DNA from: Rhodospirillaceae bacterium | GTDB lineage: Bacteria > Pseudomonadota > Alphaproteobacteria > Rhodospirillales > Casp-alpha2 | Assembly: GCA_002706405.1 (NCBI GenBank) | Contig: PALN01000038.1 | Span: forward strand, 1 to 46,617 | Length of the DNA stretch: 46,617 nt | Direction: 5' to 3' | Part shown: piece by piece, positions 16,080 to 23,560 of the stretch | Numbering within the stretch: position 1 is the first letter of the stretch | Layout of the letters: each line of letters starts with the position of its first letter | The notes under the pieces: generated by a model | What the model saw: the letters and a program-made list of their open reading frames with translations, nothing else | The model's database searches: none | Told to the model about the DNA's origin: nothing | Made by a program: the position numbers and the translations under genes

Positions 16080-17297
16080 TCAGCCGCCCGCTTTACCCGC
16101 GCCGCCATCCGTTGCCGGTGCCGCGTCGCCTGTTCTCTTTTCGCCCTTGGGCCCCTTGGCGCCGTCCGCCTTGAAAGACACCTTGGCGCCCTTGAACAGG
16201 CGCAACTGGCCGTCGGTGACAACCGTATCGCCGGGCTTCGGGCCGTCGCTGATGGCGACGAAACCGTCGACCGACGGGCCGAGGGTCACCGGTTTGGGCT
16301 GCACCGTCAGGTCGGCGGGATTGACGACAAAGACGTAATTGCCTTTCTGGCCGGTCTGCACGGCGCGTTCGGGGACCACGGCGGCATTTTCGATCGAGTC
16401 CATCTCGATGACGACGCGCACGAATTGTCCCGGGGTCAGGAACCCATCGCCGTTCTGGAATTCGGCCTTCAGCAGGATTGTGCCGGTCTGGGTGTCGACG
16501 GCGTTGTTGATGAACACGACACGGCCGCGGACCGGCGGGCGCTTGCTGTCGGGCACGGTGGCCTCGACCGCCAGGGTGCCTTCGGCAAGCCGCCGCTTGA
16601 TCTCGGCCAGATGCGATTCGGGCACGGACAGGGCCGCGAGGATGGGGTCGACCTGATTGATGACCACCAGGGGCTGCGGGTCATCGGCCTTGACCAGGTT
16701 GCCGGCCTGGACCAGGACACTGCCCGTGCGGCCGCCCAGGGGGGCCCGGACGGTGGCGAACTCCAGGTTCAGCTTGGCGATATCCACGGCCGCCTGCCCG
16801 GCGCGGATGGTCGCCGACAGGCCGTTCACGGCGGCCCGCGCTTCCTCGAATTTCTGTTGCGACGAAAAGCCTTTGCCGCTGAGCGACTGGTAGCGCTGGA
16901 AATCGCCCTGCGCCTTTTCCAGGTTGGCGCGGTCGCGGGTCAGGTTGGCCTCGGCCTCGCGCAGGCGGGCCTGGAAGGGCCGGGGGTCGATATGGAACAG
17001 CGGGTCGCCCTTGGCCACGGTCTGGCCTTCGGTAAAGGCCGCTTCCATGATCTGGCCGTCGACGCGCGAACGCACGGAAACCGTGGCCAATGCCTGGATC
17101 GTGCCGATGGCGCGGATGGTGACCGGCATCGTGCGGGTCGTCACTTTGGCGACCATGACCGGGGTCGGTGGTTTGCCGCCCGCCTTGCCCACGGGCTTAT
17201 CGGCGGAAGGCCCGCCGGCCAGCATGAAATAGGCACCCGTGCCGACAGCAATCAGCAGAACGCCAAGCGCCAAGCGCCGAGACGAAAACGTCTTCAT
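16080..17297 (-). CDS. RND efflux membrane fusion (periplasmic adaptor) protein
   Basis: A 405-residue HlyD/MdtA-type adaptor. An N-terminal anchor (RRLALGVLLIAVGTGAYFML) is followed by a lipoyl half (VRSRVDGQIMEAAFTEGQTVAKGDPLFHIDPRPF), an alpha-helical hairpin (about residues 100-175, heptad-like), the second lipoyl half (RAPLGGRTGSVLVQAGNLVKADD), and a beta-barrel plus membrane-proximal domain. A low-complexity glycine/lysine tail (KGPKGEKRTGDAAPATDGG) ends the protein. It bridges the pump to an outer-membrane channel. Upstream in the same operon as the pump gene, with a 64-base gap. Repeats in the 17320-17398 region may be operator sites. Confidence 0.9.
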   Translation of the reverse strand: MKTFSSRRLALGVLLIAVGTGAYFMLAGGPSADKPVGKAGGKPPTPVMVAKVTTRTMPVTIRAIGTIQALATVSVRSRVDGQIMEAAFTEGQTVAKGDPLFHIDPRPFQARLREAEANLTRDRANLEKAQGDFQRYQSLSGKGFSSQQKFEEARAAVNGLSATIRAGQAAVDIAKLNLEFATVRAPLGGRTGSVLVQAGNLVKADDPQPLVVINQVDPILAALSVPESHLAEIKRRLAEGTLAVEATVPDSKRPPVRGRVVFINNAVDTQTGTILLKAEFQNGDGFLTPGQFVRVVIEMDSIENAAVVPERAVQTGQKGNYVFVVNPADLTVQPKPVTLGPSVDGFVAISDGPKPGDTVVTDGQLRLFKGAKVSFKADGAKGPKGEKRTGDAAPATDGGAGKAGG

Positions 17298-17319
17298 TGA
17301 ATTTCGGTGGTTCCGTTCC

Positions 17320-17398
17320 CCGTAGGAATGTACGCAATACGGGAAAATACTACGGCAAGTCGGAATCCATTGCGAGCGGGCAATTGTAACGAATTGTA
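17320..17398 (-). promoter_or_regulatory. Repeat-rich regulatory region upstream of the efflux operon
   Basis: Two repeat types occur in the 159 bases before the adaptor gene. CCGTAG (17320-17325) and CTACGG (17350-17355) form an inverted repeat with a 24-base spacer. AATTGTA occurs at 17382-17388 and again at 17392-17398, exactly one helical turn apart. These are candidate operator sites. No adjacent regulator gene is present, and I could not place a convincing -35/-10 pair. Confidence 0.35.
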
Positions 17399-17406
17399 TA
17401 CGAAGC

Positions 17407-17426
17407 GCCGCCGGATGACCGGCGGC
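17407..17426 (-). terminator. Hairpin after the tadG-like gene
   Basis: A perfect 8-base stem (GCCGCCGG/CCGGCGGC) with a 4-base loop lies about 30 bases past the stop of the minus-strand tadG-like gene. The downstream sequence is only moderately T-rich, so it may be a weak terminator. Confidence 0.4.
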
Positions 17427-17456
17427 CGATGAGTCGCGCCGCCCATCCTCTGCCTG

Positions 17457-18911
17457 CTATTTAGAGAGCCGCAATTCGGTCAGATGGTTGGCGACTTCGC
17501 GGAACACGGTCTGCAGTTCTTCCGCCCCCGGCGCCAGGTGGTAATAGGGGGCGTCGGGGCCGCTGGCGACCTGCTTGAGCAGGGTTTTCAGATCTTCGTC
17601 GTTGTTGGCGAACTGGATGACGTAAACGATGACGCCGTCGGCCTTGATGTTGTCGGCAAGGGTTTGCAGCCGGCTGTTCATTTCATCATGGGCGGTGCCG
17701 CCCGTGCCCCAGACGCCCTTATAGCCGTCGCCCGACCCGCCGACGTTCTCGCCATCGGTCAGCAGCAGGATCGCCTGCTGGCGGCGGTACGGGGGATCGG
17801 GGATCGCTTCCGTAAAGGGGGCCGACGGTTTCAGCACCCGCCAGGCCCAGCCCAAACCCTGGGGAATGTTGGTCTGCCCCTGGGGCGATGTCAGGTCGTC
17901 GATCTTTCCTTTGATGACGGCCTTGGAATGCTGCAGCGGCGTGATGCCGTGGGTCAGGCAGGGCCCGCATTCGTTGCCGCCCACGGACATGGCGCACTCG
18001 TTCCAGCCGGGCAGGGGATCGCCGTCCGGGCCGATCGGCTCCCAGGCGACCCAGTCCTTGGTTCCGATCCGGCCGATGTCCAGAAGGGTATCGCCGTCGT
18101 TGTCATCGTCGCCGTCGTCCGAATAGCGCTGGAACACGCAGCCGGTCCAATCGGGGCCGGGGTCGTTCAGCAGCGGCACCGGTGAGGTGTTGACCGAGAA
18201 CACGGCACTTTGCGCGGCTCCCGTTACCGGGTGGGAGAAGGCGGCGACGGGATCTTCGGTGGTCAGGGCGGGATCATAGATTTCGCCGTCAATCGTGACA
18301 TTGACCTTGGAATTCCAGGGCACCAAGCCGATGCCCAAAAGGTCCTTGTCCGGCGCGGTGCCGAACAGGATGTCGATCAAGGTATGGGCGGCTGACCGCG
18401 CCGCGGCGATGCGCGAGCCGCCGCCGATGGCGCCCGAGGACATGGAGCCGGACATGTCGATGGCCAGCACCACGTCCAGGGCGATCAACTCGCGTTTGAC
18501 CTGGGAGTAGGCGGATACGGTGACGTCCTCAAATCCCAGGATGCGCATGAAACTGGTCGGGATGACCGCCGAGGCGGTCAGCTCCAGGGTCTCGTTATCG
18601 ACATCGGGAAACTTGATCGGCCCCGTCACCGTGGCCCCGAGATAGCCCGGCGGGAAGTTGGCCGCAAAGAACATGTCGATGTCGGCATCGCGGGTCGGCA
18701 GGAAGAAGGACCGTCCCCCGGCCAGCGCCGCCGCGTCGAGCGCCGACGACAGGCGCGATTTGACCAGGTAGGCGCGGGCGACATCCGTGCCGATGCCGAC
18801 GAACCCGACGATCGGAATAATGGCGAGCGCGAGGAAAACGGCGACGCCGCCGCGCCGGCACGCGCCCAGGCGGGTCAGGATTTTTTCAGACATATCAAAG
18901 AGTTGCGTCAT
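17457..18911 (-). CDS. tadG: TadG-like pilus assembly protein with von Willebrand A domain
   Basis: About 484 residues. Start chosen at ATG 18911, preceded by GGGAA on the minus strand; a TTG at 18965 and an ATG at 18893 are alternatives. The N terminus has the TadG pattern CRRGGVAVFLALAIIPIVGFVGIGTDVARAYLVKSRLSSALDAAALAGG, one membrane helix followed by the Tad_N motif. From about residue 150 a VWA domain begins with the MIDAS sequence VVLAIDMSGSMSSG, and LLLTDGENVGG comes later. VWA domains bind Mg2+ and protein ligands. TadG proteins are minor-pilin-like parts of the Flp pilus and may act as tip adhesins. It diverges from flp and shares its AT-rich upstream region. Confidence 0.85.
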   Translation of the reverse strand: MTQLFDMSEKILTRLGACRRGGVAVFLALAIIPIVGFVGIGTDVARAYLVKSRLSSALDAAALAGGRSFFLPTRDADIDMFFAANFPPGYLGATVTGPIKFPDVDNETLELTASAVIPTSFMRILGFEDVTVSAYSQVKRELIALDVVLAIDMSGSMSSGAIGGGSRIAAARSAAHTLIDILFGTAPDKDLLGIGLVPWNSKVNVTIDGEIYDPALTTEDPVAAFSHPVTGAAQSAVFSVNTSPVPLLNDPGPDWTGCVFQRYSDDGDDDNDGDTLLDIGRIGTKDWVAWEPIGPDGDPLPGWNECAMSVGGNECGPCLTHGITPLQHSKAVIKGKIDDLTSPQGQTNIPQGLGWAWRVLKPSAPFTEAIPDPPYRRQQAILLLTDGENVGGSGDGYKGVWGTGGTAHDEMNSRLQTLADNIKADGVIVYVIQFANNDEDLKTLLKQVASGPDAPYYHLAPGAEELQTVFREVANHLTELRLSK

Positions 18912-19041
18912 ATCAGGGGTTCCCTGTGCCGACGCAGTAATATTTATAGAAAAAACCCCGGTCAAATGAAACGTTTACGTAAAACAACATGTAAAAATTA
19001 GATAAAATTTTATTTAAATGTATTTCTTAAGTATTCAAATT

Positions 19042-19071
19042 TTGAGTTCAAATAATATTTTTGACTTATAA
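19042..19071 (+). promoter_or_regulatory. Possible flp promoter in an AT-rich divergent region
   Basis: TTGAGT (19042-19047), an 18-base spacer and TTATAA (19066-19071) precede flp. They lie in a markedly AT-rich stretch (about 18950-19090), unlike the rest of the window. TTCAAAT occurs twice, at 19034-19040 and 19047-19053, in a 13-base direct repeat. The region serves both flp and the divergent tadG-like gene. The promoter match is modest. Confidence 0.35.
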
Positions 19072-19139
19072 CTTTAGGCATAGAAAATTGGGCATCGAGG
19101 TTCACGCCGAACCACGAAGAATGTTTCAGGAGAGAAGCC

Positions 19140-19322
19140 ATGAAGACCACCATCATCAATAAATTGCTGCAGGACGAGTCCGGCGCCACGGCCATCGAAT
19201 ACGGCCTGATCGCCGCCCTGGTGTCGGTCGCCGCCATCGGTGCCCTGACCACCATGGGTGAATCCCTGGAAACCATGTTCACCACGGTTTCGGGCAAGCT
19301 CGACGAAGCCGTCAGCGAGTAA
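19140..19322 (+). CDS. flp: Flp-family type IVb pilin
   Basis: A 60-residue major pilin precursor. A positively charged leader (MKTTIINKLLQDESG) ends in Gly15, the cleavage site for the prepilin peptidase. The mature protein then begins ATAIEYGLIAALVSVAAIGAL, with the Flp signature Glu+5 and Tyr+6 followed by one hydrophobic helix. Only about 25 residues remain after the helix, as usual for Flp pilins. The ribosome site AGGAGAG lies 5 bases upstream. It polymerises into the thin bundled pili that mediate surface adhesion and biofilm formation. A strong inverted repeat follows the gene and separates it from cpaA. Confidence 0.95.
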   Translation: MKTTIINKLLQDESGATAIEYGLIAALVSVAAIGALTTMGESLETMFTTVSGKLDEAVSE

Positions 19323-19387
19323 TTCCGGGCAATAAACACTGCCCCACGATCTCCATGTCCCTCCCCAGAACCTGCAATGGGTTCGTA

Positions 19388-19440
19388 CTTCGGGCCTTCA
19401 TTTCCCCAGAAACCAGTCCTCAGGTTTCGAAGGCCCGAAG
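19388..19440 (+). terminator. Large nested hairpin after flp (attenuator or mRNA 3' stabiliser)
   Basis: A perfect 12-base inverted repeat, CTTCGGGCCTTC (19388-19399) with GAAGGCCCGAAG (19429-19440), encloses a second hairpin, GAAACC (19409-19414) with GGTTTC (19423-19428). The inner stem abuts the right outer arm. No T run follows (the next bases are G-rich). It therefore fits partial attenuation or protection of an abundant pilin mRNA better than a classical terminator. Confidence 0.55.
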
Positions 19441-19600
19441 GGGGAGGGGGCGGAGCCCCGGCCAGGCCAATTGATCGGCCGGCCAGGCGAGACATTAGTT
19501 AGTCAATTTACCTGACGATAAAAAAGAGAGCAGAGCGTTACGTGAACCCGGGCGGGCGATTTCATCCCAGTCACCCGCCAAGTCGGAAAAGGCCCATCCC

Positions 19601-20125
19601 ATGTCCCTCACGGCCGCGATCCACGCATTTCCCTTGACCCTTTTCACCGGCCTTCTTGGGCTGGCGGTCCTGACCGATCTGCAGGAATACCGCATCCCCA
19701 ATTCAGTGACCTTGGCCGTCGCGGCCCTGTTCCCCGTCTATGCCTTGTTGCCGGGGGCCGGTGTCGATGTTGTCGGCTCCCTGACGCTGGCCGCCGCCGT
19801 TCTGGCAGGCGGGACGGCCTTATTCGCCCTTGGTCTATTCGGCGGCGGCGACGTGAAACTGATGGCCGCGGTCAGCCTGTGGGTCGGCCCGGCGGCGTTT
19901 CTCGACTTCGTGCTCGTCACGGCCCTGGTCGGCGGCGTCATGGCCCTGGTTCAATTGTCGCACTGGCGGCTGGTCGCGGCGCAATTCCTGGCCGAGCGGG
20001 GAGAAACCGGGATGGCACAGACCCTGATCGGCCGCGACGTGCCCTATGCCGTGGCCATCGTCACCGCGACCTTCATCACCATGCCTGTGCCGCCCTTACT
20101 GGGCGCCGCGGCCCTGGCCGGCTAG
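19601..20125 (+). CDS. cpaA: Prepilin peptidase CpaA (TadV)
   Basis: A 174-residue A24-family aspartic protease with about five to six membrane helices. The two catalytic aspartates are visible: D26 in VLTDLQEYRIPN and D84 in the GGGDVKL motif. It lacks the N-terminal methyltransferase domain of PilD, as is normal for the Tad type. It cleaves the leader of the Flp pilin and of the TadE-like pseudopilins at the cytoplasmic face. It is the first gene of the cpa series, starting about 280 bases after flp. A small minus-strand open frame that overlaps its start is not convincing. Confidence 0.9.
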   Translation: MSLTAAIHAFPLTLFTGLLGLAVLTDLQEYRIPNSVTLAVAALFPVYALLPGAGVDVVGSLTLAAAVLAGGTALFALGLFGGGDVKLMAAVSLWVGPAAFLDFVLVTALVGGVMALVQLSHWRLVAAQFLAERGETGMAQTLIGRDVPYAVAIVTATFITMPVPPLLGAAALAG

Positions 20126-20134
20126 GAGGCCCTC

Positions 20135-21136
20135 ATGTCCTCAATCTCCATTCGCGGCATTTTGCTGATCGTCGTGGCTCTGGTCGCCGCCGCCGGAACG
20201 GCGTTGTTCGCCCGCAGCTGGATTGCCCAGCAGCAGGCGGCGTTCAAGGCACGTCCCGCCCAGGCCGCGCAAGCCACGGAGACACGGCGGGTCCTGGTCG
20301 CGAAGCAGACCATGGAAGCCGGCCGCTTCGTCCGCGCCGAGGATTTGCGCTGGGCGGCCTGGCCCAAGGACGGGATCGCCGACGGCTACATTGTCGAAGG
20401 TCAAAAGCCGAAAGGGGTCATGCCGGCTGCGGGCAATGCCGATGCCGCCGCATCCCCGAAGCGCGGCAAGGCCGTGTTCAACGGCGCCGTCGTGCGCGCC
20501 CGCATCACGGCGGGGGAGCCGGTGACGGCGCTCAAGCTGGTGCAGCCGGGCGAGCGCGGTTTCCTGGCGGCGGTGCTGGCGCCCGGCAAGCGCGCCGTCT
20601 CTGTCCCCGTCAATGCAACCACGGGGATCGCAGGGTTCATTTTCCCGGGTGATCGGGTCGACGTCATTTTCATCGGCCAGCTGCGTGTTGAAACCCGGCG
20701 CGGCGACGCCGAGGGCAGCAAGGTGAAGAAGATCGATTTTTCCGAAACCCTGCTGTCGGGCACCCGCATCATCGCCATGGATCAGAAGGTCGAGGCCGGT
20801 GACGGCGAGGCCAAGATCGCCAAGACCGCGACCCTGGAAGTCACGCCCAAGCAGGCGGAGAAGGTCGCCCTGGCGCTCAAGATGGGGGGTGTCAGCCTGA
20901 GCCTGCACGCCCTGGCCCGCCACGATAACGCGGGCGTCGGCCAGGACCGTTTCACGGATGTCGCGCAGGCCGTCGGCGCCATGGAAACCGAGGCCGCACC
21001 GCAAGACCAAAGCGGCAGCTACACCCTTGAATTCGACATCATGAGCATGCTCGGCGACAAGCGTTTCGGGCCGGGCGCGCGTGCGCGCGGAGTCAACGTG
21101 ATCCGCGCCGACAAGGCCGAACAGGCCAACTTCTGA
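20135..21136 (+). CDS. cpaB: Flp pilus assembly protein CpaB (RcpC)
   Basis: A 333-residue protein. One N-terminal membrane segment (IRGILLIVVALVAAAGTALFARSW) is followed by a SAF domain at about residues 48-145 (TRRVLVAKQTMEAGRFVRAEDLRWAAWP ... ARITAGEPVTALKLV). The RcpC/CpaB domain follows, with GKRAVSVPVNATTGIAGFIFPGDRVDVIF and KTATLEVTPKQAEKVALALKMG. The protein is periplasmic and probably helps the secretin channel assemble or binds peptidoglycan. It begins 9 bases after cpaA. The C-terminal half of the protein after about residue 240 is less conserved in the family. Confidence 0.92.
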   Translation: MSSISIRGILLIVVALVAAAGTALFARSWIAQQQAAFKARPAQAAQATETRRVLVAKQTMEAGRFVRAEDLRWAAWPKDGIADGYIVEGQKPKGVMPAAGNADAAASPKRGKAVFNGAVVRARITAGEPVTALKLVQPGERGFLAAVLAPGKRAVSVPVNATTGIAGFIFPGDRVDVIFIGQLRVETRRGDAEGSKVKKIDFSETLLSGTRIIAMDQKVEAGDGEAKIAKTATLEVTPKQAEKVALALKMGGVSLSLHALARHDNAGVGQDRFTDVAQAVGAMETEAAPQDQSGSYTLEFDIMSMLGDKRFGPGARARGVNVIRADKAEQANF

Positions 21137-21150
21137 AAGGGCGGACCGTC

Positions 21151-22641
21151 ATGCGACCCCAGACGATGGACATCTTCGACGACAGGCCCCGGCCCCGCGA
21201 CATCAAGCGGTGGAATCGCCTGATCCTGGCCGCCGGCGTAATGCTGGCGCTGATCCTGGCATTGTTGTTCGCCCCGCCGCTGGCCGCCTTCGCCGAGGCC
21301 CAGGGCGTTGACGCGGGCCGGATCGAGGTCATCAGCCCCGCCGGTGCCAACATCAAGATGGAGGTCAACAAGGGTCGCCTGGTGCGTCTGATGCGTCCGG
21401 CCTCGACCGTGTTCATCGCTGACCCGCGCATCGCCGACGTGCAGATCAAGTCGCCGTCCCTGGTCTACCTGTTCGCCAAGGCGTCGGGCGAGACGACTCT
21501 CTACGCCGTCGATCAGTCCGAACGGGTGTTGGCCAATGTGGACATCACCGTTGGTCACAACCTGTCGCGTTTGCGCGCAGCCCTTGCCAAGCTGGCGCCG
21601 GACCACGACATCACGGTCGACAGCATCGACGGCGCGCTGGTCGTCGACGGGGTCGTGACGACGGCGGCCAAGGCCGAGGACATCCGCCGCCTCGCCGAAT
21701 CCTTCGCCGGTGCGCCGGAGAACGTCATCAACCGGCTGGGCGTCGACGCCCCCAACCAGGTCAACTTGCGGGTCCGGGTCGCCGAAGTGTCGCGTGACGT
21801 GGATAAGCAACTCGGCTTCAACTGGAATGCGGTCGGCTCCATCGGCGCCTTCGCCTTTGGCGTCGCCACGGCCAATCCCTTTGCGGCCAATGTCATCAAC
21901 CAAACCCTGACCGCCAATCCCGGCACCTTTTCCGCCGGCAACGGCAAATTCACCTTCGACGTCAACGGCGTGATCGACGCGCTGGAGGAAGAAGGCCTGG
22001 TCACCGTCCTGGCCGAACCCAACCTGACCGCCATGTCCGGCGAGACGGCCAGTTTCCTGGCGGGCGGCGAGTTTCCGATCCTGGTGCCGGAGGGCAGCGA
22101 CCGGGTGGTCATCGAGTTCAAGGAATTCGGCGTGTCGCTGGCCTTCACGCCGACGATTTCCGGCGACAGCCGCATCAACCTGCATGTCCGCCCCGAAGTC
22201 AGCCAGTTGTCCAACGCCAATGCGGTGACCCTCAACAACTTTCAGATTCCGTCGCTGACCACGCGGCGGGCGGAAACCACGGTCGAACTGGGATCGGGCC
22301 AAAGCTTCGCCATCGCCGGTCTGTTGCAGAACAACGTGACCCACAGCATTTCCGAATTTCCCGGGCTCGGCGACGTGCCGGTGCTGGGCAGCTTGTTCAA
22401 GTCCGACCGCTTCCAGCGCGAGGAATCCGAACTGGTCATCATCGTCACCCCCTACATCGTCAAGCCGGCGCCGTCGCGCAAGCTCGCCGCCCCCACGGAC
22501 GGCTACCAGGCGCCGCACGATATCGAACGAATTATCGGCGGATCGACGGGCCGCCACGCCGACAAACCGGCCAAGCCGAAGGTCGTCGCCAAGGACGGCC
22601 GTGCGCTCATCGGGCCCGTCGGCTTCACCTTCGAGGACTGA
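21151..22641 (+). CDS. cpaC: Flp pilus outer-membrane secretin CpaC (RcpA)
   Basis: A 496-residue secretin. The N terminus carries a membrane-spanning signal (RLILAAGVMLALILALLFAPPLAAFAEA) unusually preceded by about 25 polar residues. A pilus-type N domain follows (GRLVRLMRPASTVFIADPRIADVQIKSP), then a BON-like segment (LAKLAPDHDITVDSIDGALVVDGVV). The secretin core runs from about residue 200 (NQVNLRVRVAEVSRD) to FPGLGDVPVLGSLFKS and ELVIIVTPYIVKP. It forms the multimeric outer-membrane pore for the pilus. Tail residues after 450 are low-complexity. An ATG at codon 6 is an alternative start. Confidence 0.93.
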   Translation: MRPQTMDIFDDRPRPRDIKRWNRLILAAGVMLALILALLFAPPLAAFAEAQGVDAGRIEVISPAGANIKMEVNKGRLVRLMRPASTVFIADPRIADVQIKSPSLVYLFAKASGETTLYAVDQSERVLANVDITVGHNLSRLRAALAKLAPDHDITVDSIDGALVVDGVVTTAAKAEDIRRLAESFAGAPENVINRLGVDAPNQVNLRVRVAEVSRDVDKQLGFNWNAVGSIGAFAFGVATANPFAANVINQTLTANPGTFSAGNGKFTFDVNGVIDALEEEGLVTVLAEPNLTAMSGETASFLAGGEFPILVPEGSDRVVIEFKEFGVSLAFTPTISGDSRINLHVRPEVSQLSNANAVTLNNFQIPSLTTRRAETTVELGSGQSFAIAGLLQNNVTHSISEFPGLGDVPVLGSLFKSDRFQREESELVIIVTPYIVKPAPSRKLAAPTDGYQAPHDIERIIGGSTGRHADKPAKPKVVAKDGRALIGPVGFTFED

Positions 22642-22708
22642 TGACGACACAGGTCACGCCTTCGATCGCTTCACACCCCCAATCGCTTCCCACCCAAGGA
22701 GCATTGCC

Positions 22709-23560
22709 ATGAAGACCCCGAACCGGATTTACACCACGCCCCGCAAGGCCAAAGCCAAGCCCGCCGCATTCGTTTCGGCCGCGAAGCGCAAGCCCTCGAT
22801 CTGGGATCGCGGCGTCGGCGGCGGACGCAGCGGCAAAGGACAAGGCGCCGGTTGGCGGGCGGGGGCCCATGCCGGCAGTGCCTGGGCCGGGCTTCTGTGT
22901 CTGGTGTTGCTGGGGGCTTGCGGCCACATCCCTGATTTCAAGGCGCATGCGCCCTATGACCCGCCCAGCCCGCGCCAGCCCCGGGTGCAGGCGATCGCCA
23001 TCGCCCACAATATCCCCTTTCCCCAGGGGACGGTGACCCTGGACGCGGCGGTGGGTCGGGACATCGACGCCTTCCTCGCCCGCCAGAAGGTCGACCGGGC
23101 CGACGCCCTGGAGATCGCCATTCCCGTCGGCGGCGGTGTGATCGCCCGCGACCGGGCCGAGCGGATTGCGGCCTATCTCAAGCTCAAGCGCCTTGCCGCC
23201 GGCTTCGTCATCGACGACGACCCCAAGATGTCCGCCGACACGGTGCGTCTGGTCGTTCACCGCTATCAAGTGGCTTTGCCCGCCTGCCCCGATTGGACGG
23301 ACCGCAGCGGCATTACGTATGACAACCAACCGTCGGGAAACTGGGGTTGTGCCACGGCGGTCAATCTGGGGTTGATGATCGCCAACCCGGGCGACCTCGT
23401 GCAGGGACGCGACGGCGGCCCCGGCGATGGCGCCGCCCAGGTGTTGGGCATTCAGCGCTACCGCAAGGGCGAGACCAAACCGCTGCTGGGCGGCGGGACG
23501 TCGGAGATCCCGGCGGCCGGCACGGCCGGCCCCGGTGGCGGCGAGGGAGGCGGCAAATGA
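22709..23560 (+). CDS. cpaD: Flp pilus pilotin-like lipoprotein CpaD
   Basis: A 283-residue CpaD-family protein. AAGGAG lies 8 bases upstream of ATG 22709. The usual lipobox (LVLLGAC) is present, but at about residue 70, after a basic, glycine-rich extension (KAKAKPAAFVSAAKRKPS, GGGRSGKGQGAG) that is odd for a lipoprotein signal. No better in-frame start is visible nearer the lipobox. CpaD features follow: DIDAFLARQKVDRADALEIAIPVGGG, DTVRLVVHRYQVALPACPDW and NWGCATAVNLGLMIANPGDLVQGRD. It should help localise the secretin. The C-terminal glycine-rich end overlaps the cpaE start (ATGA). Confidence 0.88.
   Translation: MKTPNRIYTTPRKAKAKPAAFVSAAKRKPSIWDRGVGGGRSGKGQGAGWRAGAHAGSAWAGLLCLVLLGACGHIPDFKAHAPYDPPSPRQPRVQAIAIAHNIPFPQGTVTLDAAVGRDIDAFLARQKVDRADALEIAIPVGGGVIARDRAERIAAYLKLKRLAAGFVIDDDPKMSADTVRLVVHRYQVALPACPDWTDRSGITYDNQPSGNWGCATAVNLGLMIANPGDLVQGRDGGPGDGAAQVLGIQRYRKGETKPLLGGGTSEIPAAGTAGPGGGEGGGK

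Noticed and set aside
19495..19701. A 68-codon minus-strand frame across the cpaA start
   Set aside because: It overlaps a certain gene and shows no signal or domain.
21019..22650. A 543-codon minus-strand frame opposite cpaC
   Set aside because: A shadow of a clear secretin gene.
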